Source: Tubulanus polymorphus
Lineage: Eukaryota; Nemertea; Palaeonemertea; Tubulaniformes; Tubulanidae
NCBI RefSeq assembly: GCF_964204645.1
Contig: NC_134026.1
Span: 2,046,001-2,110,000, forward strand
DNA: 64,000 bases
Direction of reading: 5' to 3'
Shown here: piece by piece, positions 1-11,800 of the stretch
Numbering within the stretch: position 1 is the first letter of the stretch
How the letters are laid out: each line of letters starts with the position of its first letter
Translations under genes and position numbers: made by a program
The notes under the pieces: model-generated
Database searches by the model: none
What the model saw: only the letters and a program-made list of their open reading frames with translations
What the model was told of the DNA's origin: nothing

Positions 1-474
1 TGGCAAGATTTCAAAGATTATTGAAATACATGTATATAATTTATTTTCATAACCATCAATATACAGAACGTGAAATATCTAGGAGTATCAATGTAAATAA
101 TTCAGTTTTATATACGTAATATATCTAGCTTAATGACACTTAATAAGAAGTCGTTGAAAACATTTTGAGGGTTTAATCAAGTAATGAGTAATCGAAAGTA
201 CGAGTTGTATATATATAAACATACATGTTTATATGCTTATTGTTAACCACGCCCAACCTATATACAACAAGAGTTTAGCACTTACCCATAATAAAAAGTT
301 AATGAAGAAAAGGGTATATTTATAAAATGGATTGACAACCGTTTTTCGTCTACTCCTGCCTCGTATGCGGATTAAAGCTGCCATTTCGCACCAACTTTTG
401 AAAATCTGTTTAGTTCATTTTCTAGAAATAAATCAACATAGTTTACAATAGGTGTACTACATCATCTGGTTTAG

Positions 475-655
475 TTAGTGCCATACAGAGGCGTATGTAT
501 CCATGGCAACATCCTCAATATCTTTCCAATCTGAATTGTGTACATGTATCAATGTACCAGTATTCATGAAATAATCTTGTGACGCATAAGATGTCGTTTC
601 ACAGAAAATTCGTAAGATGTAAAATGGTTCATAGTCGGTGCATATAGAAACGAAT
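475..655 (-). CDS. Possible orphan terminal exon
   Basis: A CTAG acceptor on the minus strand at 656-659 is followed by an open frame of about 59 codons ending in TAA at 475. The predicted tail is acidic and aromatic (…NSDWKDIEDVAMDTY…) and reads more like protein than random AT-rich DNA. I could not find an upstream partner exon with matching phase within the next kilobase, and I recognise no family. It could be the 3' exon of an unseen gene, a pseudogene fragment, or chance. Confidence 0.18.
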
Positions 656-2459
656 CTAGTTAAACAGTAGACAACGTACATTGCACAACAACATATATTT
701 AATTAAGACGTCAACTATATAACTGACTATGTATAATTATGTTAATTTCTAAAGCGACCTACAAAGAATGTTAGATGAAAATGACTACTATTCCACGAGT
801 ATACGGATTTGATCTACCTGCAAATTGATATCACGGGATTGTACTAAACGAATTCAGATTCACTGATAGTTTCCTTTTCGGTCAAAATTCACATCACAAT
901 CGTTTCTGCAAATAGATTTCTTCACGTATATCCAACGAGCTTTTGTTTTTTGTAACCGGTTTTCCTAGTGCACCCAGAATATAAGCGCTATAGTAGCGCA
1001 TATACTAGCACAATGAGTTTAGTCATAGATATATCAGCCTCTATAACAACACCTCGACATGTGTCCCATGCAATAATAATAATAAACCCAAGCGGCAATT
1101 CAGAAAACTAACACGTCACAATTCACAAACATAATGCGTCATCATTTTACTCGGGACATCGACGATCTCTCATAACGCCGTATAGTTTTAGTCGTTTAAA
1201 AATTCGTTGCCTATATAATTGGATGATGGGGCGTTTGTTTATGTTCGTTTTTGCTAACAAGTTAAATTGTTCTCATTTTAACCCGTAAATCTCCATGATG
1301 AGATCCTCTTCTTTCAAGTGCTTTTCATCGTTCTAGTTTATCTTAAATAATGACTGAGATGTAATGGTTCGAAAAGATTGCATCGTTCGACAAAATTTAA
1401 GTTACGTGATTTTTGTTCAGTGTATTTCCAAAAACGCAACCACCTCCACATTTCTTCATTCAGTCTTCAAACATATTTACAGGTTTCTATTCATGAGCAA
1501 ATTGAAGCCTATTCTGAACCCCTAAAAAAGAAATTGCGAGGGTACATGGTAAAGACGTCTATCTATATATAAATTGACTTTTTGCAGCGTGAATCGATTT
1601 AGAGGCGTATTTGGGCTCCGCTAAACCGACGTATGAGACTGGTTGGAGGCGAGAGGACATCTATTTGTGCAATAAATATTCAAATGCGATCAATTCCGCT
1701 GTCAATATCATTGTATATTCCATAGTTAACAAATGATTTCACGCGGCTGTGGCTTGTGTGTTAATAAATGCACGTAAGTTGTTTTAAGTCCCATGCTTCA
1801 AAAATTATAAAATGTTTTTGTTTTCAATGTCCCAAAGTATAACCATCACATATTTCTATGAAAAATGGGAAACCAAGCTAACAGAAATGACCTTTTCCGG
1901 TCAACCAAATTGGACCATGTCTAAATCGAAATGATATCGTAATTCTTTTTGGTTATATACAGCTGGTTTTGGTTTCTCTGTGATGATCCTTCAGTTCGTT
2001 CCTTTTGTAATTTTGTATTCCTGGTTGATGAAATTATGGTGGAATGAATATTATCGTTATCACACTGGTTCAAATGGCTGATGGACACATGCGACTTGAT
2101 GTGGAATTCCGGTTTTTCCACTCAGTGTGAGACGTTGTTTGATCAGCAAATACAAGTTGTATTATATTGTTTTATCGACAAATACTTGTTCACTTGTATC
2201 ATCGTTCTCGCATTACATATTTTTTTGTGTATTTTTCGTGTCGGACGCGTGTTAACCAAATACAAGAATTTGGAATTTGAAATTTCATGGATGAATTCTA
2301 ACAAAAGACGTCGTGTAAGAAAAACGACTGTATTACATGTGTTCTATTTCTTCTACATTTCTCCGATGCCTTCTCTTCTTTTCTCTTCCGTCTATCGAAA
2401 AATATCGAGGTGAATTCCCAGTTTGAACCGAATGAAAATCAACTATTTTCGAATGGAGT

Positions 2460-2465
2460 TTTATT
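2460..2465 (-). terminator. poly(A) signal of the proline-rich peptide gene
   Basis: AATAAA on the minus strand, 22 nt past the TAG stop. A second AATAAA lies inside the last codons (2494-2499). Confidence 0.55.
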
Positions 2466-2486
2466 CTATGGTATGGAGAAAATGAT

Positions 2487-2764
2487 CTATGTTTTTATTT
2501 CTGGTGGCTGTATATCTGGAGGTCGTGCCTGATGAGGTGGAGGTAAGGGTGGTAGGTTTGCTGGCACCGGTAACGATGGTCTGTCTATCTCATTCAATCC
2601 GGGGGGTAGCGAGCGTTGTCCTAAAATTATATGTTAAGCATTCACGATTGATTATATAAACGAATCATCAGATAATTTCAAGACTGAAATCGATTACCTT
2701 CTGTCAACGTAACTTCAGGAACAAACAAAAGCGCCACAATGAAAATAACAATCGAAGCCTTCAT
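2487..2764 (-). CDS. Small proline-rich secreted peptide (66 aa)
   Basis: Two coding exons (minus strand: 2698-2764 and 2487-2620) join in phase 1 with GT..AG borders to give a 66-residue protein. Residues 1 to about 21 form a textbook signal peptide (MKASIVIFIVALLFVPEV…). The mature part, about 44 residues, has no cysteine and about 14 prolines, in clusters such as LPPLPPP and RPPDIQPPE. A non-coding first exon probably ends at 3082 (GAAG|GTAAGT) and splices to 2773, nine bases before the ATG. A TATA box lies about 65 nt upstream of that first donor, and an AATAAA lies just after the stop. The whole unit is compact and shows no relation to its neighbours. Proline-rich secreted peptides are known as antimicrobial peptides, matrix or mucus peptides and hormone precursors; dibasic cleavage sites are absent. 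I do not recognise the family, so the function is open. Confidence 0.65.
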
Positions 2765-3145
2765 GTTGAGAAACTAGAATAATATTTGTATAAATCATTT
2801 TCTTTTACCGTAATGGAACAAAATTTTTACAAAATATTCTGAACCTTATTCGAAAAGGGAGCAAAGATAACTGTGGCTACTGATACAATACGTCAATTAT
2901 ATTTACAATAGGAATACTGCAAATTAAGATTTAATGACTAACACACAGCAGCAATCAATATCATCACAAAACTGTTAAGATTTTCTCTTTAAATTTAAGA
3001 GGATTCTATCGTTAATGCAAGGTAAGCCTTAGAGATTTAATGTCGCGAAAGGAATGTGTATCCGTATCGTACACAACTTACCTTCAAACAGTAGCGTTTA
3101 TAAAGCACACGTAGCACAATCAATTAACCTACCGGAGAACAGCGC

Positions 3146-3153
3146 ATTTTATA
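3146..3153 (-). promoter_or_regulatory. TATA box of the proline-rich peptide gene
   Basis: TATAAAAT on the minus strand, placed so that transcription would start near 3115-3125 and give a first exon of about 40 nt ending at the donor at 3082. A second TTATAAA (3107-3113) lies inside that exon and would place the start almost on the donor, so it is less likely. A clear TATA box fits a strongly or tissue-specifically expressed secreted product. Confidence 0.5.
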
Positions 3154-3854
3154 GGGCATTTCACTTACATAATTTTGATTTATTTTCGATTTCAATTCAG
3201 TTTATGGCCACACTTTTTATTTGAACAGGAAATTTCATACAACTCTCAACATCTGTTCGTTAAACTCCAAACAATGCCTTATTCACAGTGCCGATTTTGA
3301 GAAAAATTTTAACATCATATTCGACAATTTATACAATTAATACAATAATAATCATCTATTCATCTATTTCTCTTTATTCGATTTGATTTATTAGAATAAT
3401 TATGGAGTTAGGTATATTTTTTACAATATGATAGTTTACACAGTTGTGCTAATTTTCACCGGCAATCTTCTCTATTTATGGTTTATATAAAACACGTTGC
3501 CGGACGGACGCCGCTGAGGGACTGATATAACACAGAGTAGAACCCAGTTCCTCGAGATGGGATGTCGACCCGGATAATCTAAAGTTGTGATGAAAATCAG
3601 TCGAGTCCTTTGTACCGAGGACGAGTTTCTCTCGGCCCACAGCCGCATTTTGATACTTCAGATTTGGACTTAGTGTACAATTTCGATTCATAATCACAGT
3701 TCTTACGTCCGAGAAAAATTGAAAACAATACATAATAAGCGATAAAACTAATTGATCATAATGTAAATATCAGACATTGACCTCTTTGAGGTAAAAGTCC
3801 AAGAAAGCACTGGCATTGTATGCACGAATTATAAGTTCATTGACTCTCAATGCG
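3154..3854. other. Spacer with one GC-richer open frame
   Basis: Between the peptide gene promoter and the end of the transporter CDS. It holds a minus-strand open frame at 3476-3733 that is more GC-rich than its surroundings and ends …SVRQRVLYKP. An AAG acceptor-like site at about 3707 would put it in frame (phase 2) with the donor of transporter exon 4, so it might be an alternative last exon. The polypyrimidine tract is weak and I see no family match. It may simply be 3' UTR. Confidence 0.3.
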
Positions 3855-6800
3855 TTAAGCTACTTCGGCCTCTTGAGAGACTTTTGAATATCCATTCTGT
3901 CCAAGTTTCGGAACATCGTGTTTAACTTCTTCTTTATCTTGCCTAGAAACCCATCTACGCGACCTGGAAAGAATGTATTTTCAAAAATAATAACGATTCG
4001 CAATATATTCGAATTTCTGAAATTCCAATAATGGAACAATTCGTTCAATGATATATTGCGCAATCTGATGGCTAAATTACATATCAATTCTAGAGAAAGA
4101 CTGAATAGAACCGTTTTTTAGGTGATCAAGCGAATGTCATTCTTGAGGAGACTATATTGAAGGCATTATCGGTAGCCCTCGCTTTTTCCAGCGAATTGTG
4201 TCGTCAAATTACACTAACATCTTTGAAAAATTCGCAGTTATCTTTGCGCTTTTTCTCTCCATGAAAATAATTTTTTTTTGCGAATAAATCAAATTCATGG
4301 TGTGCGTTTCATAATATACTTACAACAAAGGACTGGCTGGAATGTGCACCCGTTTTAACATCTCTAACGAATATGTCATTTCTACTATAGCCGCGTCGAC
4401 GTTTCGCTGGCGTTTTTGATGGACGAGCAACGGAATATATATAATCGTAGATAAAAATGCTAAAGCACTTCCTAACAGAAACGCTGATGGATAATAACCG
4501 GTTAAATCGTACATCATTCCTGTAATTAGAGACAATTGTGTTATTCACTTCATGGGATTCGTCTGAACATATTCCATACGATTGTGACCAATAGATTTCA
4601 TTCAATGACAATAAATGTTGAGATCTTCAGTGAATATTGAGGCAGTTGCACTTAATGTTTAGGTAATCAAAAAGCAATCATATTTTTAAAGATGCTTTTG
4701 AAACTCATATCGAGCTATGCTACTGTGGAACGATACAATTAGTACGTATATGAATCGTGAACCAGCAACTTACCGCCAATGGGTGGACCTGTTGCTTGTC
4801 CAATACCAACAGAAACTGATAAATAGCCCACTGCCGCAACTGATTTATCAGCACCAAACATACTAGCCATTACACACGTCAATAGAGCGTATTTGGTTCC
4901 ATGCGTAAATCCAAAAATCCCGACACTCGCGGATAAAGCGATGAAGTTGGATTTTAATTCACTTATCATAATTAAGGATACAGCCGATAACAGCGAACAC
5001 GCGAATACTATAGTAGTTTTGTGCAATTTTTTGAAAGCGCCTAAAACGGCCATTATTATGCGACCTGCAGTACCTAGAATACCGATTATTGAGAGAAGCC
5101 AACATACCATGCGTTGGGCATGACCGTAACTCCTAGCATAATGTGGCAAGTGAGACATCACAATACATAGCGCCATATTCCATAGGATTTCTGCTGCTAA
5201 TATTACGATAAATCGCCAGTTCTTCAGCAAAGCACAGTCACATTGTTTGAAATAATTTCGAAACGACTCGAATTGTACGATCGTATCAATCGTATCGAGT
5301 GAATCTTTGAATGACGATTCCGAGGGCATTTGACGCGGAGGCGAAAGCGCGGCGAAAACACAAATTTGAAATGCCAGTCCACTGAGTATGAGCAGGGTAC
5401 CCCTCCATGACAAATGTTCGATTAGTCTTTCGATAACTGGGGGGAATACAAGCACCCCTACACCGATACCAGTCGATGCTAAACATAAAGCTATGTCCCG
5501 ATGGTGTTTCTCGAAATAAGACGTGATGATACCAATTAGTGGCATATAGACCATTCCATATCCAAAACCTAAAATGATATTCAATTATTACATTTTTTTC
5601 TGACTCATTTGTTCCAAATTAAAACGCAGATTATAATACAACACGTGTTCCAATTAAAATGCTCTGAATTTTTTTTCTTTTGTGCGACGCATTTTCATCT
5701 TATCAAAGGGACAGCTATACAATGTTTCTTTTTATATCTTATATATATATATATATATTTATCTGGGTCTTTACGATCGTTGAATATCTCAAACAGCCTA
5801 AATATTTCAAAGTCTATATTCATACGACCTAGGCCTATATCGGTATATGGAATAAAAATACACGAGCTTGCTTTTAAAAATTCCAACAGAGGCTTTAAAT
5901 TGGTGATGATTCATTATAATTTCCATAAAATATGGTATTACCAGCAACAAATCCATATGATATATAAAGCCAATAAAGCGATGTCGCAAAAGAGCTAGCT
6001 AACAGCCCAGCCGTCGATATCAAAGCTCCCAGTAAAACCGTTTGTCGTAATCCCAGACGATTGCTCAATGCACTTACAGCCGGACCTGAAAAAAAATCAT
6101 TTCAACAAACATGAAATTGCATTGTTGAATTGAGTTGTAATAACAGCCAAACAAAAAAAAAATAAACTTGAACTTTCGTAATTTCAGGAAAAAATGTTGA
6201 TTAGGAATTCGGTAATCTAATTTCGCTTTTGTTTCGTGACTGCATGCTTTGCTCCAAAACCCTGACACAACACACATTTTCGCTTTGTGGGATAGCGGAC
6301 GAACAGATTCATCGAAACACATCAATTTAAATCTATTTTGGGCTTCTAGTTTAATGATCGATGCGTGCGAGGCTCCATCGACAAAAAACAACCCATGGAC
6401 TAAACTACAATGTTCGTTTTATGGTTCATGGTTTCGTGCACGAGTTCTAAACCTTTTCAAACTATTCCAGTGAACTATATATCAGGTACGCAGTGTCATT
6501 CCGCTAGCGTCATTCAGACTTTGGACAGCATCCAAAGGTTGCATTTGTAAATTTTACAAGTAATAACATTTTAAATGATGGACACAGAGGCAGATCCAGA
6601 GTCACGTAAGAAATTTATGGCTTTTTGCCGCGATTTCGTCGCTCAACACTATGATTGATTAGAAATTCTTTAATGGTAAAACAGCTAATTATTGCCACTA
6701 TAATTATTTTGATACTTTTCCAGTTGTTCAAGGTTAGATTTGACTTTTCGTACGAAAATGTTCAGTCTGGAATTTTTGGGGATGCAATTTTAGAGCGTGT

Positions 6801-7030
6801 CCGGGCCTCAACTGAAGTAACGACTCACCGGATATCAGAGATACACCGTTGTTAATGGAACCGACTAATGACGTATCCGCTGCTGGCTGTTTGAAATAAT
6901 CCATGAATTCAATATGTAAAACTCCATATGACAAACCCAAACCAACTGCAATAGCTTGGATAAAAAACGACCATAAAACAATTGCATAACCATATCGGGT
7001 TGAGTTCCCATTGTGACCCGCACAAACCAT
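3855..7030 (-). CDS. SLC16/monocarboxylate-transporter-like MFS carrier (481 aa)
   Basis: Coding exons (minus): 6829-7030, 5942-6085, 4774-5568, 4324-4519, 3855-3963. They close in frame to 481 residues, usual for the family. The order of hydrophobic helices and motifs fits the MCT branch of the major facilitator superfamily, which are proton- or sodium-linked carriers of monocarboxylates and related solutes in the plasma membrane. Visible signatures: GPAVSALSNRLGLRQTVLLG after helix 2; a YGFVAGFGYGMVYMP helix 4; the SYFEKHHRDIALCLASTGIG loop; LSWRGTLLI; and a second half with ATGPPIGGKL…GMMYDLTGYYP (helix 11). The long central loop between helices 6 and 7 is present. The classical DG(G/S)WGW start of helix 1 is replaced by TRYGYAIVLW, so substrate and coupling cannot be read from vertebrate MCT1-4. 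A 5' non-coding exon is implied by an acceptor just before the ATG (about 7049). Exon 4 carries GTAAGT at 4318-4323; if that intron is retained, the protein stops early at 4320. Confidence 0.9.
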
Positions 7031-8814
7031 TATTCATGTATATCAATGCCTGAAATAAATGTTACCAAATGTGACTGTCTTGTGTGCGAATGCATATTTC
7101 TTGAAATGCAGATTGTAAGAACAATCATTATGCTTGGCCTTGTAAAGGACATATGACTCGGAGTCCAGGGCTATACTGAATTTAGAAGCCATATCTGCTT
7201 TTGGGTATACTAATTCCAAACGCAATTATCAAAATATATAATTCATGTAACTTTTCTTCTAAATCAAAATGATAGATTCCGTACTATTAAATCTATGAGA
7301 ATATTTTTCATCCGAGTAAGAAAGCTATATGTCCTTGGTCGCGAATCCAGATCTCCAAATGATATCGCAATTAGATTTTATACGAAATATATCCTCAAAT
7401 AATAGATATTATGTATATAACTTACTATATGAATATTTACATTATTCCTACATATACCAGTATATTTCTCGAATCAGCTGCTACTGGCACAGATACGTGG
7501 TGTTCTATGGTGCAAAGAGCACTGTTAATAGCGCTGTTGTAAATGAACACATTTCCTAGAATATATCGTTCTGGGTCGAATGTTGACGCGATAAATTTCT
7601 AGGATTTCGTAATGGCATACTTGCATAATTACTAGAAATATCACGTTTAGATTTGGGATTTTACCTTGCAGTTATTATCTTAATTATCAAGATAATAACT
7701 CCAAGGGATTACTTAGTGAATTTCTTTGTAGAAGTGTTGCAAGCAGTTTTGTTTTGCAGTCTTATGCACCTATAAATCCTTAGTTGTTGTTTGCGCCTAA
7801 TGCATGTGATTGAAGTCTGAAAGCAGTAAACAGCTTTTCTCGTCCTTGACACAAATGAAATTGTGCAATTCTGTTTGTTATGCAGCGATGAAAGCAGTTT
7901 TGTTAAGTGCACAGATCACATTGGATCAGGACAAAGAAAAAATACAAAATATTCAGATGCGGCAGAGTGGCGGATCCAGGGTGAGGCAATCAAAAACTCT
8001 TGACCTTCAGAACAAATTTAAAACGACTTCAAAAACTTGTGAAATATCCCATGACGCAAAATCATAACGAAATATATGTATATCTAAAATATAAATTTAT
8101 TAATGCGACATGTTCGCTATACATATAAATAAACATTTATTAACATCATTGTATAATTCTATTATTGATAAATTAATATTGACGGATTTTTTGTTTATAG
8201 TTTATTTTCACCATCAGATATTTTCACGAACCACATTTATACGCCCATCTGCGAGATTATAAAACCTACCAGCAACGATTAGATAACTATCTATAATCTT
8301 CTCTAACTAGCATCTAGGATTAAGGCAAAGAAATAATTCTAAGGTAAAAAACAGAACCCTTTCAGCGCGCTATGCAGGATAATATAGCTAAACAAGATGT
8401 CTGCTAATAATGTAGAAGAAATTCTGTTCAAAAGAGGTTTCATTCATGTCAAGTGCAAGCGTCTAGCTGAAGAAAATAAAGGTATCGTACTCTTCTATTC
8501 AGGCTCAACAACGAACTTCATTTCACATGCAATGAACTGGGAACCAAAACAATTTCTTTCATATCTAACTTTTAAACATTTTTCTTTTTCCAAAATTTCA
8601 ACACACGATGAAACTTGATGATTTTTCTTTGGACTGTATACAATTCGTTTTTCGTAAGTAAAGCTACGACGGTACTCAGAGAACAGATCTACAAATATAT
8701 TTTCAACTCTGCTCCTACTTATTGTTCATAAGTGATAACAAATATCTTCGAAGATACTGACATGAACAAAGTTGTGGCAATTCGAGCAACTTTCACTTTT
8801 ACAGCTTCATTTTC
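7031..8814. other. Spacer between the transporter 5' end and the MKS1 3' end
   Basis: No supported gene. It should contain the transporter's upstream exon and promoter and the 3' UTR of MKS1. It also holds a perfect 12-bp inverted repeat (7670-7700) and AT-rich sequence around 8080-8200 with several minus-strand AATAAA motifs that could serve MKS1. A plus-strand frame starting with ATG at 8397 looks weakly protein-like but has no acceptable partner exon. Confidence 0.45.
7670..7700. repeat. Perfect 12-bp inverted repeat with 7-nt loop
   Basis: AGTTATTATCTT at 7670-7681 is matched exactly by its reverse complement at 7689-7700 around a 7-base loop. The arms are AT-rich. It may be a hairpin, a small MITE relic or chance in AT-rich DNA. 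Confidence 0.6.
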
Positions 8815-11800
8815 TCATGAAGTTAGAAGTTTACTATATCCAGATTCTAAACCCGAACTCATAAGAGTATCCTCTCTATCATCTTCATCATCGTTCTCAT
8901 TTTCGTCATCTATTTTCAGATCTTTTAAGTAACCGATGCCTTCTCTGGCTGATAGCATTCTCTGCCTGGCATCCTGGAATGCCTGTATTACACCCATGAT
9001 GTTAGCCTGTATTGCAGCACCGCTGTAATTAAATATAATAATCAATATTGATTTGATAATTGTAGTAACTCAACGACAAATATAATGTATGTCTTGAATA
9101 ACAGGTGATACACAAATAGATTTTCTCAAGTCCGAGCATATTGGAAATCCATGAAAATATATGTAAATTAATATAGTAGTAAGACTCCTCAATACAACAC
9201 GATGAATTTCACTACCCAATTATTTGGAAAAATCTTTTATTTCCTCAATTCTCAACTAAGTTTCAGGTCAACTCATTAAAAGGCTAAAGAGTAAGGCAGA
9301 GTTTACTGTATAAACTTCATACTTAGTTATCATATCAAAACAATATCCCAGTTGATCAGATATTATGAGAGACGGATGTGCATCGAGTGGTGTCTATTTC
9401 ACTCATATCTACGTTTTATGTTATCACTGTAAACTGATATTTCTGAAATACGCCCAACTCACCCTAAACGATCGATCAATGTTCCAACTTTTTTCTTCGA
9501 CACATTCGAATCCAAGAACGACCTAAAATGATGCAATGAAGGCAATAAATTCACACCCAAATACCAGCAATCGGTACCATGAGAAAGAAGAAAGTGTTCA
9601 ATTAAAATCACAGTACCTTGATTGCTGTATGATATTAAATCGAAGCGTGACCTCTCCTGTTGATTCAGTACGAAAACCATATTTACTCATATGCGTACCC
9701 TACAATTATACAAATCATTCCATCCCCGGTGATTATACAAATAAGCTTTTTCTGGATCAGTTTAAAAAGTTAGAGATAATTCTTAAGTAATGATAAGTTC
9801 TATTCTATTGAGTCACATTTCTACTTAGAACTGAGGAACTGGGTCCTGACTTAGTATCCAAAAATATGTAGTAAATGAATAAATATTACGTCAAATGTAG
9901 TAGGGGTTGAAGTGTATGTAGGATCTTCTAGTTCAGGACATCCTCCGATAAAGAATCGTCGTAGCTGAGACACGTGTGAATTTCCCAACGGGCGCCAGCA
10001 ATAAATCGTCTTCGTCGATGAACCTGAAAAAAAATTGCATATAATTTCACATTATGGGAAACGATTATCATCGATTTAATAAATCAATAAATTCTAATCA
10101 TAAGTCGTACATAATGTATCGTAGTTAAATGTCAAGTACAGTTTTTCCGATTTTCAAACTGGCACAGTTAAAAGCAGTGAAGTATCACATTTCACTCGAC
10201 ACAATCCATAAGTATTCATTGTCAACAAAACAAAAGGAACGGCAGCCAATAAAGCGCATAATAACATACAATGTATGCTACGGACTATAACCAGAACAAT
10301 TGTCTGATAGTAATATATTGTATGTGTGACTACCAGTATAGATTATTACTCAATAGTTACATTGAAATACTCAACATGGTGAAATATAATACCGGTACAT
10401 TGTAATTCGTGAAACTTTTTCTTTTTCGTGAAAATTCTTCTATTTTGAAATAGCAATCTATTATTTACATATCTTGTCCTCAATGTGTGGTAACTAGGGT
10501 AATAACTTTTTGTGTACAGATTTTCTGCAAATGAAATCAATCGAACTGAACTGAACGAACCCTTATGAGGAACAATGGTTAGTTATTGATTAGAATGTGC
10601 ACCTGCTTTTAGAGGTATATTCAGATAACCGTATCCTTCAGTTCTATATCTCGACCAGTTGTCTAACGATAGCACCTCAAAGTATAACACCGGTAATGCG
10701 GGCAAATCATCTGCAATATCATAGCAAAAACAACGTCATATACAACGTAACTTATCAGGAATAGACAACGACAGAGATGAATTACTCGACTGACCTCTAT
10801 TGTTCGGATTTATCGTGTCATTTTTGTAGAAAACTTCAAATCTAAACGGGAAACTGAAGTGAGCGATGTTATCCTAGAAATATACGAATTTACCTTTCAT
10901 CACTGGTGATATACAAATGAAATAAATAATGAAAAACACAGTCCCAGGGTTGGATGAAGGAAAATTGGAAGGCTTGAGTTCAGAGGAAAAGAAAGGACAT
11001 TTCTCAGATAAAGCACCCATGTTAAAAGTCACTAGTTGGGTCCCTCCAACTACGGTTAGATATTTTTTTCCCTTTCAATCCATCTTAAAAGATGCAATTT
11101 CCGAGAGGATGAGGATCAAATTCATAAGTTTTAACAATCTCTGTCTTGATTAAAAGGGTAACCTCGGTGGGAAGGCAGTGGTCTGGATCCCAGAGACTAT
11201 ATCCACCCCTGAACAGAACGTTCTCTAAAACTGCAAACATTGTCTTATTTCAATAGAAATCAAACAGGATCCCAAACGGCTGTTGGTGGAATTATCAGAA
11301 TAATTTCTTGCCATTTTAAATCTTGTTTCCTACACAGCAAGTCTTTAGTTCATTTCCATTGCGAGTTACAAAATAATCCGTCTGATATGTTATCACATCT
11401 TACCCTTCCTTCAATCTTACACCGACACGTGTGAGTGACACCGGACATCTGATCATGTCCCGATCCGAACCAATCTGTAAATGAATCACCAAACAAAACA
11501 CTTCATTACTGCGTTCTCTATTATTCTACCTAATTACAAAATACCGAGTTTTTATTACTTACTTCGCGGCAATTCTAGGAAATAATGTATGTACAAGTCG
11601 TCGTATTCAAAGTTTTTGGCAGTTACTGAAAAACAAAGTATCAAATTACTAGTTGATATCGTAGATGAATGAAAAATGTTCGGACGATATACGAAAAATT
11701 GATGTACTTACAAATTTCTCCATTTACAACAAGACGGAGGACATCAGCAGGTGGCTAGAAAAATAACAATATTGCCGAAATGAAGATTAAACCTGCATCA

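Larger units (their letters stand above)
1..2486. other. Gene-poor AT-rich stretch
   Basis: I find no convincing multi-exon gene here. The stretch is AT-rich with scattered short open frames. Two places look faintly exonic: a minus-strand frame ending at 475 (listed separately), and a plus-strand segment after a good acceptor near 1483 that stays open to a stop at 1572. A plus-strand AATAAA lies near 1670. None is supported by a recognisable protein family. Confidence 0.5.

Noticed and set aside
1378-1572. Possible GPCR-remnant or terminal exon after an acceptor near 1483
   Set aside because: The words resembling a helix 7 (PILNP) need a frameshift and no other helices are found upstream.
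2081-2413. Plus-strand 110-codon frame with a hydrophobic stretch
   Set aside because: AT-rich sequence easily gives Phe/Leu/Ile runs; there is no signal peptide at the start, no splice context and no family.
4309-4611. Minus-strand 100-codon frame overlapping transporter exon 4
   Set aside because: It is in another frame over a proven coding exon. The exon 4 frame matches helices 11-12 of the MFS fold.
7810-8067. Plus-strand 85-codon frame
   Set aside because: Low-complexity, in repeat-like sequence, with no splice or homology support.
8397-8618. Plus-strand frame beginning MSANNVEEILFKRGF
   Set aside because: Looks weakly protein-like and has a possible donor, but there is no room for further exons before MKS1 and no family match.
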